Positions 52,700 through 63,947 of a stretch of DNA of 64,000 nucleotides are shown here, piece after piece. A program made the position numbers and the translations under genes. The DNA is taken from contig VXAZ01009501.1 in the NCBI GenBank assembly GCA_013399875.1, forward strand, positions 1 through 64,000, in the 5' to 3' direction. A model generated the notes under the pieces. The model saw only the letters and a list, made by a program, of their open reading frames with translations. It had not been told where the DNA came from and made no database searches. The stretch is from Gymnorhina tibicen. Its lineage: Eukaryota > Chordata > Aves > Passeriformes > Artamidae. The first letter of the stretch is position 1. Each line of letters begins with the position of its first letter.

Positions 52700-53109
52700 C
52701 GCCCGGCCGGACGCCGCCGCGCCTTCCCCGACAGCGGCCGAGCGACGCGGCCGCCGGAGCCTGGGCTGCTGCCACCGCTGCTCATCCCGCCGCTGCTGCA
52801 GACCCTGATCCTGCGGCTGCCGCTGCTGCTGCTGCCGCCACTGCTGTTATTGCGACTGCTGCTGATCGTGCTGCTGCAGCAGCTCCGGCGTGCGGCTGCA
52901 GTCCATCGCCCGGAACAGCCAGCACCGAGCTATCCAGCCCGGCCGCAGCCGAGGGAATGCGGCAAGAGCTCCAGAGGTCACCGCAGCGAGGTTGAGCGTG
53001 GACACCAAGGAATAAAACAAGCCAAGCCCGCTGGGGATTTGCAATGCAAGCAGCCTTTCCAGGTTTCTTTTCTGCTTTGCTCCCACCCTGCTGTTGGATT
53101 TAAGATCAT
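52700..53109 (+). other. RHOBTB3 putative first exon (5' UTR plus first two bases of the start codon)
   Basis: The exon is inferred. A GTATGT donor at 53110 follows the bases AT (53108-53109). Joined to the coding exon starting with G at 53278, this builds ATG-TCG, giving M-S-V-N-I-V-A, which parallels human RHOBTB3 M-S-I-H-I-V-A. The implied intron (53110-53277, 168 bases) has a good pyrimidine tract and TTTTAG acceptor. The 5' limit is a guess. The alternative is that there is no intron here and the start codon itself has changed to AGG at 53276-53278. Confidence 0.5.
52766..52892 (+). repeat. Imperfect GCT/CTG trinucleotide tract
   Basis: Repeated CTG/GCT codon-sized units interrupted by CCG, ATC and CAG. 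In the frame that joins RHOBTB3 they would encode a leucine-rich run. Such tracts are length-variable; most likely this is 5' UTR. Confidence 0.75.
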
Positions 53110-53277
53110 GTATGTGTTTTGCTGTTGATTACAGGAGGGTGTTAAAATCTAGGGAGGGAAGAGGATTCGGAAGGATTAATATGTTAGTTTTGATTTAAGG
53201 GGATTTTATTTTCTTTCCCCTTATCCCTGCCCTTCATCTTTGTTAACACAACTTTGTCTTTATTATTTTTATTTTAG

Positions 53278-53494
53278 GTCGGTTAATATTGTAGCTTTTG
53301 GGAGTGAAAGAGATGGTTTTTCTGAGGACAATCAGCAGCCCAGCCTGATCTGGAGCTATCTCGGGAGAAGTGCTCTCATTTCCCAGATCGACAGCAGTTT
53401 GTCTACCAGTCATGTTGGAAACCCCGTTTTTACTGAGTATCAAGCCTGCGTATTTGGAAATGTCAGACTGGTGGTACACGACTGTCCTGTCTGG
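53278..53494 (+). CDS. RHOBTB3: RHOBTB3, atypical Rho/BTB protein, first main coding exon
   Basis: RHOBTB3 is a divergent member of the RhoBTB family: an N-terminal Rho-like domain reported to bind and hydrolyse ATP rather than GTP, followed by two BTB domains. It is a Rab9 effector in endosome-to-Golgi transport, a CUL3 partner, and has been reported in HIF1-alpha turnover. This exon encodes residues 2-73, from S-V-N-I-V-A-F-G to the conserved 'NPVFTEYQACVFGNVRLVV' and ending D-C-P-V-W. The donor is GTAAGA at 53495, phase 0. The canonical GTPase P-loop is absent, as in mammalian RHOBTB3. The frame is open and conserved, so the gene looks functional. Confidence 0.88.
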
Positions 53495-56400
53495 GTAAGA
53501 GATCCATCTCAGTCTTTGCAACTGCACTTAACAGTGTGAGCTCTTTTAGTAAAATGAAAACATCTCCTAATTTTAAATGGTTTTCATTGTTGTGGCATTT
53601 TATTAATAGCTTTATTACTGCAAATAGTAAAAACCTACAAAATGTAACCAGGCAAATGCTGTGAAGTCTCAAAGGTGCTACAAAAATTTTCCTGTAAACA
53701 AGCCCCTGCGGGCCTCCCCTGTAGGAAGGTGGTTTTTTCAACTGTGTTGCTTAGTGGCAATTTTGTGAAAGATAACCCAGAGGTAAACATGAATGCCTTC
53801 TTTGTGACACCGCATCATAAGGTCTCTCTCCAAATATTTGTCAACAATAAAATGAAACTTTATTTTTCTGCAAAAAAACAGGCAGTAAGTTTTCCAGCTC
53901 TGAAAAATGACAGATTAAAAGATTTGATAGCTTGCAAAATACAATGTAGGGAGTAATTTTACTTCTATTACAAAGAATAATCACATCTCAACATTATTAC
54001 CTTTATCTGATGGTAAATAAAAAAGATTTTGGCACTGTTGCAAGTTGTCAGCACTTTAGTTAGTAAGTGAGAAAACATTGTTATGAGTGTGAGCAGATCA
54101 ATGATTATGTAAGAAATGATACTGATAATCTAAATTAAAACATATTTAATGACTACTTAGTAGACTTAAAAAAAACCCCATCAGCTTACCAGATTTTAGA
54201 AATTAAAGCAATAATCAGTTTCAGCTCCATAATTCTATCCTTTGGGTGATTTTTGTACCCCTGTAATGGAAACCTTTTGGAGAATCTGCAGGAACCATAA
54301 CAGCTTCATGAAATATATGATCAGAAGCTGGCAATCCTGAAGCTAAACAATCCAGTTTAGCTGTCCTGTTCTTTATTTCTTCTTTCCAGCTACGCTTACA
54401 GACACCAGTTCAGATGGACTGGGGGATCCTGTTTCTAATCTGTGAAGCCGCATGTGACCTGCACGTGCAGTTTGCTGGAGTCACCGGAGCGCAGCAAAGA
54501 GTAAAATCTCCTGAATATAAATGAACTCTGTAGGGCTTCAAAAGGCTGGTTCAGAGGAATGGAGGATGGTAAAGGAGGTGGGAAGGCAAGCGGGGGTAGC
54601 TGGAGAAGGGGAAGGAAGGACGTATATTGGAGACAGAGTTGACGTGTTTTTACGTTGCTTTAATTGCATTTGCCCTTCTGCAAAACAAGGTTGTTCGGTT
54701 CTGGAGACCTTGTAATTTCTGCCTTTCAAAAGCTAGCTTGTTACTGTCTGAGTCATTGCATTTCTGAGGCCTCAGGTGTTTTTCCCGCTGTCAGCTAAAG
54801 GAGGCAGGCGATATACTACTGAGAATGTTGAGGACAAATTAGCATTTTTCTCTTCATAGAAGACATCTCAGATAGCAGGACTAGACTCTGCAGGAGGTTA
54901 TTTGTCATGCATGAAGCAGTGTCCTTGCTAGGGTAAGGCAGAGTAGGACTACTTCCAGTAGGCTGGGTGCTTGAAGCTTACCATGTCACAGTGGTTCATT
55001 CAGGGCTGCTCCCCTGCTAGCCTGGGGAAACAGCACAGAACAATTCAAAATGTTGACAGATGTTGCCTCAAGTTGTATTCTGCATGGAAAAGGATCCCTG
55101 TTGCATGTTACCAAAACATAGAGGAGGTGGTATGGTGGGCCTTGCAGTATTTCAACCTCTACCATCTGAGCACAAAGGCGGGTTTGCATTTTACGTGGGA
55201 TTTGTACCTCATCTAGATAAAATCCATATGATTAAGGCAAGACAGTCATAGAAACAAACTTGGCAGCTGAGTACGCTGATAGCTGTGAGTCTCAAAACTC
55301 GAGGGTACCCAGCTGCTCCTTGTCCTCCACAGCCATCAGTCTGGAAAAGCAGTGTTGATGTGAGTTCACTGAATAGAGCTCCATGGTGAGTGGGGGGACC
55401 CTTTTGTATGGCAGACTGTGGTGCAGTTTAGTTTTCTTCAGTCCCGGTCTGCTGCTGCACCTCTCTGCCAGCCCAGGACACTGCTCAGCCTTTTGTGTCT
55501 GCAGGAGGGTCAGCAGTTCAGGTGTCTTTGGGAAATTACAAAGATAGAGTCGTGTTTGCCAAAGTGCAAAACAGCATGTTGTGAGCAGCTCTCCTTCCCA
55601 AGGCAGTTGCAGGTGGAGGATGGAAATGCTGAATTTGGGGACCTTATAATCCACGTAGATGTCACAAGGCTGTAGAGACAGTAGTGGAACACCACACTTT
55701 TCAGAATTTGGGAGCAGAATGTCAGAGTTTCCAAGGACAGGTTGCTCTTTTTGTGCCACTCTCTGGGTGTACCATTACGGCTTGCAGTGTCCAGCACTGC
55801 TCTGGCAGAGCTGCATGCTGTATGCAGGGCACAGCTGCACAGTGCACCGACTTCCTCGTAGATCGTGTGCCTTCAAAACATTTCCTCAAAAAACGCAGAC
55901 CTGGGATGAAAGGAACCATAAAGAACTAGGGAAAAGACGTGTGTGCTAACATCTCTGCTGAGTATTGTGATTTTAACAGCTGATCAGTACCTAATGCACA
56001 TTTTAACTGTTCTATCTTGTTCAATATGCCTGTTCCGTAAGGCATATTGAACAAGAATGTCCCAGTTTTTCTAATTTTGGAGGGGTAAACCTCTGTATGG
56101 AGCTAGCAACTCACAAGGAGTAATTTCCAAGATGAATTTTAAGATTTGCTTTGGAAAAGGCTGCTTTAATTAACACTCTGTGTTAGATTTGACACTCTTC
56201 AGGAGTGAGGTACCATCTTATTGACTTGCACATATTTTGCAATTCCACTTAACACTGTATTTTTTTATGCTTCTGCAGAAAAAGTGCAGGCACAATTTTT
56301 AATATCTGATGGCAAGTGAATCTTCCTCAAGTCCAGAATTAAGCACAGAATAGAAGCTGTAATCCATGTTTTGATTCATTTAATTACAATGCTGAAAATA

Positions 56401-59400
56401 AATGGCAAAATAAAAACTCTGTTCTAAGTGTTCCCTACTTGCGGTTACTCTTGTTCTCCCCTCTCTTACTTGGAGCAACACCCTAAGAATATGAAAGTGT
56501 TTCTGTCCTGGCCTGGGGGCCTTGCTGCCCTATTTGACTTTTTCTACTTTTTCTACCTGGTTTTTGGTTTTTAGTGTTGTTTTTGTGGCTTTTGTTTGGT
56601 TTGTTTGGCTTTATTTTTCCCCAAGGGAAAAAATACCTCCAGAATTTTTTTTTTTTTTGCTTTCCCGTATTTCATTAAAACTGCTCACTTTCTAGAGAAT
56701 TTCTGACATCATCAAGTACAGAAATTTTACAAAAGGGGAGAATAGAGCAGCTGGGTTTTGGAGATTGCCTTGTGCTGCATTAGATACTTGAAGAGGGGTG
56801 GATGCTCTGCTGCGTCTGCTCAGAGCCTTGCACAGAGCTGCAGACCTCCATGGGGCTCACTAGTACATAAATATATTAACTGCAACTTAAATATATTAAC
56901 TACAATTCTGGAAAGCTGTTCTGTGATTTTTTTCCCCTAATTCTCCCTCACAACAATCTCATTCCCTGAGTCTTTTGGTATTTTTTCTTATATGTTTTTT
57001 TTACTTACTGTACCAACAGTAGTCCCTCAAACACTGTGAGCTTTCTTATGTCAACAGTATTATCCAGGGTGTAGCTGTCTGGCTTTTTCCTCTTTATCAG
57101 AATTCTTGTGCTCCTTGTGCTGCCAAGGCTGGCCAGCCCTTATCATGTCTAAAGGTAAAGGAATCCGATCCACTTTTAGGTTTTATTTACTATTTTTAGA
57201 AATTTAGAAAAATTACTGCTTCAGTAAAAATGACAGCTTGTAACTTTTCATTTTTTAGAATGTCATCCCTTCTCATTTTTAAGCTTGAATGCCTGAAGTG
57301 GCAATTTAAAACAAATGATCATATCCTGGTAAAAAATACGATTAAATTAATTTTTAAGAGGATGACACAGGCCAGTATGAGCTTCCTTTTTTTTGTGGTA
57401 GGGATGTTTAGGGGGATTTCTGAAAGAGATACTTCCATCTGTGCTGCAGCTTACTTATCTGAGTAAGTTCAGGGGACTAGTAAATTATGGAGAGCACGCC
57501 CATAAAATTCGTCCTGCTGCAGACCTGACAAGAAATTGCAGAGGAATCTTGAAAAAAATGAGGAAGGTCCCAGATATGTGGTGTGGAGAGCATCAGTGTG
57601 AAGAAGGTTTTGGTAGTGGAGACTGGGTCTATAAATGGATCATAGAGAGGGATAACTCTCCAGTATTCCCAATGCAGCTCTCTTGGATCCTGGGGAAATC
57701 CCAGGGGAACATTCCTACGGCGTGGCCAGGCGCCGTTGTCCCCACAAAGAGTGGTTGGCATTGCTGCTGCCTGAGATCAGGGGCTGGGCTGGGTGGACGT
57801 GGGCACACTTACGAGCAGCTTTCAGAAAGAGCGTGGGCATTGCAAGGGCACTTGTGTGAGGAATTTCACTGCCATTCCATAAAGGCATTCATAAATCATT
57901 TTTTACAAAGCAAGTATTGTTGTCTTGAGGGATCATGTGATTTTGTAGGAAAATCGTATCTTCAATGCCTCTGAAAGCTTTATTTTCAACGCTGAATCTT
58001 GAGAAGTATAATTTATTAATGGCAAGAATATGTTATGAGACACTTAGAATGAAGGCATGCAAGGAAAGAATGAAGCTTTTTCTTAGTATGTCCTAAGTGG
58101 AACATTATCTGAAGTATAATTATAATTAATAAGGTCATATTAAAATAACCCTAGCTGTGCAGTCATTTCTTCCTTTTGCTAAGAGCTGACTTGGTAAATG
58201 GAGCAGGAAGCATGATGAGGAGTAGCTGTTACACAAATTTAATATCTGGAACCTGAAATTAAGGTTATTCCTGAATCTGAACTGCTGTTCATCATCTGAA
58301 GGAATTCCCTCTGTCATTTTTGCATGGAAGTTTCTCTAAAAGCGATAATGAAGGAGGCTCCGGATGCTCTGTCTCAGGGATGCCTTGTGCAAATAACCCA
58401 TTGTCGGAGATATTTTTGGAGGATTTTCCCAGCACATGAAATTTAGCTCCGTTGTACACTAGAGTGAGTGAAAAAAACAATATACAAACAGATCACAAAA
58501 ATGACATAGAAACAATTTACGAATATAATATTTTTTTTATGTGTATGATAAATGATATCATACAGGAAAAAAAATATACACATTAAATTCCATAAGAAGT
58601 TTCCATAAGCATTTTTTATTGTTCATGCTTAAGGCTGTGCAGTTACCATGTATTTGTGCACCTGTGCTCTAGACTTTGCTTATGATGCCACCGGTTGTCT
58701 CCAATCTTGTAGAGATGAGCAGGTGCAAACCTGGGCTGATCTTGAAGAGAGTCAGCTGGAAGGAGATTGCAAAGGAGCAGATGTGCTTTCTGTCTGCCAA
58801 CAGAACAGAACAGAACAGATAAACATTCTGTTGTTTTGGGGTTGTACTGTATTTTTCCATTAAACCTTTGTTGTGTTAAATGTATAAAATTCTATTAAAA
58901 ATTCTCCATTGAGATCTTTGTCAGCTAAAGTGTACTAAAGCTGTCCCTTGAAATCTCTCAATTTTTGCCTGCTTGTGTGATCAAGTTCTCCAAATGTCCA
59001 TCTAGATGGCTGTCTCGAAGCAGTACATGTAGCTGATAGTCTTACTGCTAGAGGTGCTAAAGGTGCATTTATGTGTAAATGTTATATTATGAACTGGGCC
59101 TAAATGATTGTAGTAAGTGCTAGTTGAGACTCTCCTTAGCCTGGGATTATAATAGTCTCTAACTGAATTGTCTCAAAAAAACAAATATCAAGAGCAGTGC
59201 ACTTGACCTCCTTTCTTGTCAACATGGTTAATCATCTAAGAGCTATTCCTGATAAATTGTTAATTGTGGTTTGCTTATTGCAGAACAAAAGCTTCTATTA
59301 CAGAGATCAATGGGAATGCCTACTATAATTTATTTCCTGACTTATTTCTTTGTAAGGTCAAGACTTGAACTGTGAGTGATGTGCACTCTCACAGTTTAGG

Positions 59401-59783
59401 CAAATATTTGCTGACTTTGACTTCCATCAAGGTCATGCTACTTCTTGTAGTTAAGAGCATTGTAGCTACCTCACCATATTTCAAACAATGACCCTTTTGA
59501 AATGATCAAAAATAGTTATGTTGACAATGCAAGCCACGTCACTTTTTGATATTACTAATCTTTTATGTATTTGACTCCCATTTGTAATGTGTTTATTTCT
59601 GTGACTTGCTTTTCAAAATTCACATTGATCCTCCCCAACCCAAACTTTGAGTCCTGCCCTTTTGTCACTTCTTCTCTGCTCATTTTTTCCTGTTTTTCAC
59701 ATCGTCTTTATTTCATCACTGTTAATTTCCATTTTCAAGATCCCAAGTTCTTCTAATTTTGCCTCATGCTATGCAGGGCTGCT
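53495..59783 (+). other. RHOBTB3 intron after first main coding exon (5' part)
   Basis: The full intron runs from 53495 to 61001. It contains a perfect hairpin at 56015-56056, a T/GTTTT-rich tract at about 56550-56660 and an ACAGA run near 58800. The longest frame is 57441-57974 (+, 177 codons, non-ATG start) and has no recognised similarity; it is probably chance. Confidence 0.7.
56015..56056. repeat. Perfect 17-bp inverted repeat, 8-base loop
   Basis: Bases 56015-56031 and 56040-56056 are exact reverse complements, with loop gttccgta between them. RNA from either strand would form a stable short hairpin. It lies in a RHOBTB3 intron away from recognised repeats. Confidence 0.95.
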
Positions 59784-60115
59784 ATAGAATCACAGAATCA
59801 CAGAATGGTTTGTGTTGGAAGGATCCTTAGAGATCATCTCATTCCAACACCCCTGCCACGGGCAGCAACACCTTCCACTAGAGCAGGTTGCTCGGAGCCT
59901 CATCCAGCTTGGCCTTGAACACTGCCAGTAATGGGGCACCCACACCTTCTTGGGGCAAACTGCCCCAGGGCCTCACCATCCTCTAAGAAAAAAATGTCTT
60001 CCTTATGTCCGAACTAAATCTACGCTCTTTCAGTTTAAAACCATTGCCCCTTGTCCTATCACAACAGGCCCTGCCAAATTGTTTGTCCCCATCTTTCTCA
60101 TAAGCCCCGTTCAAG
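59784..60115 (-). repeat. CR1 LINE 3' fragment (antisense) in RHOBTB3 intron
   Basis: A long, well-preserved reverse CR1 3' end: 'agaatcacagaatcacagaa', 'ttagagatcatctcattcca', 'gcccctgccacgggcagcaa'-like text, 'ccagcttggccttgaacact' and 'ttgccccttgtcctatcac'. It is the best-preserved CR1 tail in the window and therefore relatively young. Confidence 0.95.
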
Positions 60116-61001
60116 TATATAAAGAGCAAAAGAAAAAAAATTTCTGTTCTAAGAGGTGATAGTATTTTGGTTTATCGGAGTTGTTTTTCAGTTCTCTGGA
60201 CCAGTTCCAGATTTCTCTCAAGAGTTTTCAATTCAGCATATATTCAAAGCCAAGGCTTTCATGGGTGTTTGTGAGCTACCTTCAGGTGAAGCAGAATTCG
60301 TGGAATCACAGTTCCATGACAAATACACAAGTAATAACTGTATATTTCATGTGGATACAGCACAGTTGGAAATTGACAGAGTATCAAACAATTTTAGAGG
60401 TTAGGTCCTCAGCACAAGCAATGAAAAATTCAGCATGAAATTGATAAAGGAAGTTTAGGTATGTGATTGAAGGCCTTATCCTGAAGACATTAACACCTGG
60501 TAAAGCTGTGTGGAAGCTCTTGTGAAGCAGATAAAAATCACACTGAATTATTGAGTTTGTATTTAACAGTTCATAGGTACATAGGATAGTTCTGTGTAAT
60601 CTTTTCTCTAAAATGGTGTGATTAATAATGTTTTTGTATGAATTGCTGAAAACCTCTACTACCGAAGGTGCTTTTATTTCTTAAATGAAACAATTTTAGA
60701 GTTAAGTAATTAAACCAATGAAGTTTGTTCCTGAAAGGAATATTCCCAGACAAACCCTATTTTTAGTTCTTCTTGCAGAATTCCTGAATTCATGGACAAT
60801 ATTTATGATTAATTATAACAAATAACTTGGTCTCCATACAAGGAAATTACTAAGCATGAATTCTGCTCATTGTTGCATGTCTTCAAATAAGATCTAATCA
60901 GACAAAAACACTTATGTTAAGTTTTTCATTAAGAATATCGAATATTTAATCTTCTTCTTTATAGACAGTAAATTCTTGATCAGTGTTTTTTTTCTTTTTA
61001 G
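60116..61001 (+). other. RHOBTB3 intron, 3' part
   Basis: No repeat or exon is recognised up to the acceptor (long pyrimidine tract, then TTTTTAG ending at 61001). Confidence 0.6.
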
Positions 61002-61194
61002 GGTATATTTGACAGTGACTGGTACACCTCCTGCAGGCTCATTGGAGGAGCTGATATTATTGTGATTAAATACTCAGTCAATGACAAGACTTCATTTCAA
61101 GAACTGAAGGACAGCTATGTGCCAATGGTAAAAAAAGCATTAAACCACTGCTCAGTTCCAGTAATAATTTCTGCTATTGGTGCAAGAAAAAACG
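61002..61194 (+). CDS. RHOBTB3: RHOBTB3, second main coding exon
   Basis: This exon continues the Rho-like domain in phase: G-I-F-D-S-D-W-Y-T-S, then 'LIGGADIIVIKYSVNDKTSF' and 'VPVIISAIGARKN'. These parallel human 'LIGGADIIVIKYNVNDKFSF' and 'VPVIIAAVGTRQN'. It holds 64 codons plus one base (phase 1), with donor GTACGT at 61195. No frame damage is present. Confidence 0.93.
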
Positions 61195-63002
61195 GTACGT
61201 ATCCAGGCTTCTGTAACAACAGATAAAATCTCATTTGGAAGTTGGGTATAGTGTAATTTCAGTAGAAGCTGGTTGCTTTTCCAGGCTGCTAACAGAAACA
61301 ATTAGTCTGTCAGGATGACAGTAATATGCACATGTATTTTGGCTCTCTAGACTGATGTATTGGCAAGAACATTGTGCTTAATTAACCCCAGTGATGAAAG
61401 GCAACCTATCCTTCTTTGACCTCTGCAACGGCTCTTCTTGTGGAGCCATCACACATGGAGATTAAATCCAGTAATTTGGATTAAGCAACATACATTTGGG
61501 CATAAAGTATCTCTAGGGTACGAGATTAAAATTATATCCAGCAGTCTGCAAACACTGGAGAGTGGGTGGGAAAAGCCTTGAAATTCTCCAGGATTTTTTT
61601 CCTAAAGCAATGAATGAAAAACACAAGCATGGCTTGTCTTTTACTTTATGACACTTGACTAAAACAAGTGTTTCTGAGCATCCCTCCTTTTAATGAGTAA
61701 GAGACATGATGGGTGTAAATGAAAACATTTATTTTATAATGTACATAGAAATATTCATCCATGTGAATATGTCCTCTGTGGATGGAATGTTCAGTTTTGC
61801 CAGGGTCTACTTATAAATCTTTTAGCTCAGTGACTGATAAAGGAGAGTTAAAGAGCTCCATAATAGTTAAATATTTATTTTCTTCCATTTAGTAATTCAC
61901 TGATCATGACCAAAAGCTTTTATGCTCTGATTTATACGGGAGTAATAAATCTCCCATTTTAAAGGCAAGGTCTTGGTAAATTGTTTGTCTTCCCCAACCC
62001 TTTTCTTACACTTCATATTTAAGCATAGGATATCACCAAACTGAGTGGCTCCTCTAGTGGTTTGTATTTTTTTTTTCTTTTCCACTTAGTTTTTTTCTGT
62101 CTTCCTCCCTAAATAATGTGGCCATGGGAGACATCAGTCTGGACCTCTGGTTTTGTCCTGGGACTTGTCAGAGCAAACTGCTGTGCACACACAGAACCCT
62201 TTTGTTTCTAGGAGGTATTTGTGAACACAGCAGTTTGCTCATACAGATTACTAAGATCTTAATCCTCTGTGGTGGTAAATGGTGCTGCCAAAACAAATGA
62301 TTAAAAAAAAAAGAAAAAGCTGTTTTATTACATGTTATCCATAGGTCTAGGCAGAGGACATTAACTTGGAACGTGCACGCACATTTGAAAGCACATCCAT
62401 GGCTGGCAGGTTCTTACTGTCATTAAGCAAAGCTGACCCAGTGTGGCTAAAAGATTTTTAACTGGCATAATCTTAAAAGTACCTAATTTGTTTTTTTAAA
62501 AATGTATCTAAGATATGTGCAATTGAATCAGATCCTGAAGTACGTACATACCCATCAAAGGTTGGTCTGGAGCAGAAATTTTCCTCTTCCATTTCTGTAT
62601 GTGGTTCCTGCATGGACAGGCCACAATAATTCAACAGGTTTAAGGGTGACATTCATAAATGATAACACCTGCAGGCTAGCACAAGACCGGGGCATGCAAA
62701 AGTACTGAGCCAAAGCCAAATCTGGCTTCTGGAAGTCTGGCTGGACTTTTCCACCTTAACAAAACCAATAAAGTAATGCTTATGTAATGTGTACTGAGGT
62801 TTGTAGACTGACTAGTATTTTGAACTGATTAATAAGAAGTTGGGGTTTTTATCTCTAAGTACAGATTTCTTACTATAAAATTACTATGTTTTCATTTCCC
62901 TCTTTGTTCTCTTCTAACTAAGATATATTTGCAGTTATTTACGAATCTGAAAATTCTGCGTTATTTGGCCAAAATGGTTTTTATTATCACTTTTTACACC
63001 AG
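61195..63002 (+). other. RHOBTB3 intron
   Basis: About 1.8 kb of AT-rich sequence with short A- and T-runs; no transposable element or additional exon is recognised. It ends in CCAGCAG, a tandem acceptor. Confidence 0.7.
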
Positions 63003-63154
63003 CAGTGCCTTGCACCTGCCCCCTGTGCACTTCAGACAGGAGGAGCTGTGTCACAACCTCTGAGGGAGTTCAGCTTGCAAAGGAACTCGGAGCCACTTAC
63101 CTTGAGCTGCACACTCTTAACGATTTCTACATACAGAAATACTTTGGAGGAGTG
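63003..63154 (+). CDS. RHOBTB3: RHOBTB3, third main coding exon (tandem acceptor)
   Basis: It encodes 'VPCTCPLCTSDRRSCVTTSE', then G-V-Q-L-A-K-E-L-G-A-T-Y-L-E-L-H and ends Y-F-G-G-V, nearly identical to human RHOBTB3. The Cys-rich C-x-C-P-x-C motif is intact. The acceptor is CAGCAG: using the first AG (63001-63002) the exon starts at 63003 and adds an Ala codon; using the second (63004-63005) it starts at 63006 and omits it. The donor GTGAGT at 63155 is strong and phase 0. Confidence 0.93.
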
Positions 63155-63947
63155 GTGAGTGACAATCTGCTGGCTTGGAAGCAGGCTGGAACATGATTGG
63201 TGTGAGGGCTTCAGAGAGCCAGGGGAGGCACACCGTGGGCCCGTCCACCAAGTGCGAGTTCCCACCGATGCAAGATTCAAGTTAGAAAGAAATTCTTCAC
63301 TGTGAGGGTGGTCAGACCCTGGAACAGAATGGTCAGGGAAGCTGTGAGTGCCCCATCCTTGGAAGTGTGCTTGGCTGGGTTGGACAGGGCTTGGAGCAAC
63401 ATGGTCTAGTGGAAGGTGTCCCTCCCCAGGGCAGGGCGATTGGAACTCTACGGTCTTCAAGGTACTTTCCAAGCCAAACCATTCTAGGATTCTATGATTC
63501 TATGATGCTATCTGAAGTAGCAACCAATGTTGCTCTGGTTTTAACCAGGAAGGTTTAGGAAAGCCATATGACACAATGCAGTTAAGTTTTCCACTTGTAT
63601 TCCTGTCCTTTTATCTTGCTGGGTGACACCCAGCTGAACAAGGCCACTCCACAAGATACAATTAGCATCTGAAGAGGTTGGCAAATTGAATATCTTTGTG
63701 TCTGTCATTTCCAGGAAGATTAAATATCCAAAAATTAACCACAATCATTAAAAAAATAGTCTTTTAAATGGTCCTAATTCCATCTACATATGATAGCTTC
63801 TGCTAAGGAGTGTTGGGACTCTCCTGGATGATTTGTAATAGTGTCAGTAGCTTTAGCCCTGCATAGAACCTGCTATACTCCTTAACTTGATGTCTAGGTT
63901 GTTATTAAATAATAAGGATTTTTAAAAATATATATTTCTTGTCTTAG
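63155..63947 (+). other. RHOBTB3 intron
   Basis: A 793-base intron containing one CR1 tail (63275-63508). Acceptor 'tcttgtcttag' ends at 63947. Confidence 0.8.
63275..63508 (+). repeat. CR1 LINE 3' fragment in RHOBTB3 intron
   Basis: 'aaattcttcactgtgagggt', 'tggaacagaatggtcaggga', 'tgccccatccttggaagtgt' and a tail of 'ggattctatgattctatgat' identify a CR1 3' end, inserted in the sense orientation. Confidence 0.9.

Larger units (their letters stand above)
52440..53000 (+). promoter_or_regulatory. CpG island D, RHOBTB3 promoter and 5' region
   Basis: CpG-dense block containing a perfect CRE (52674-52681) and a second GACGTCA half at about 52634, then a GCT/CTG-rich tract. It lies directly upstream of the first RHOBTB3 coding exon on the same strand, the expected place for the promoter. 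No TATA box is obvious, as is usual for CpG-island promoters. Confidence 0.75.

Noticed and set aside
57441..57974. 177-codon open frame on the + strand inside a RHOBTB3 intron
   Set aside because: It starts at GTG, not ATG, shows no domain, bias or splice context, and this length is expected by chance somewhere in six frames of 64 kb.
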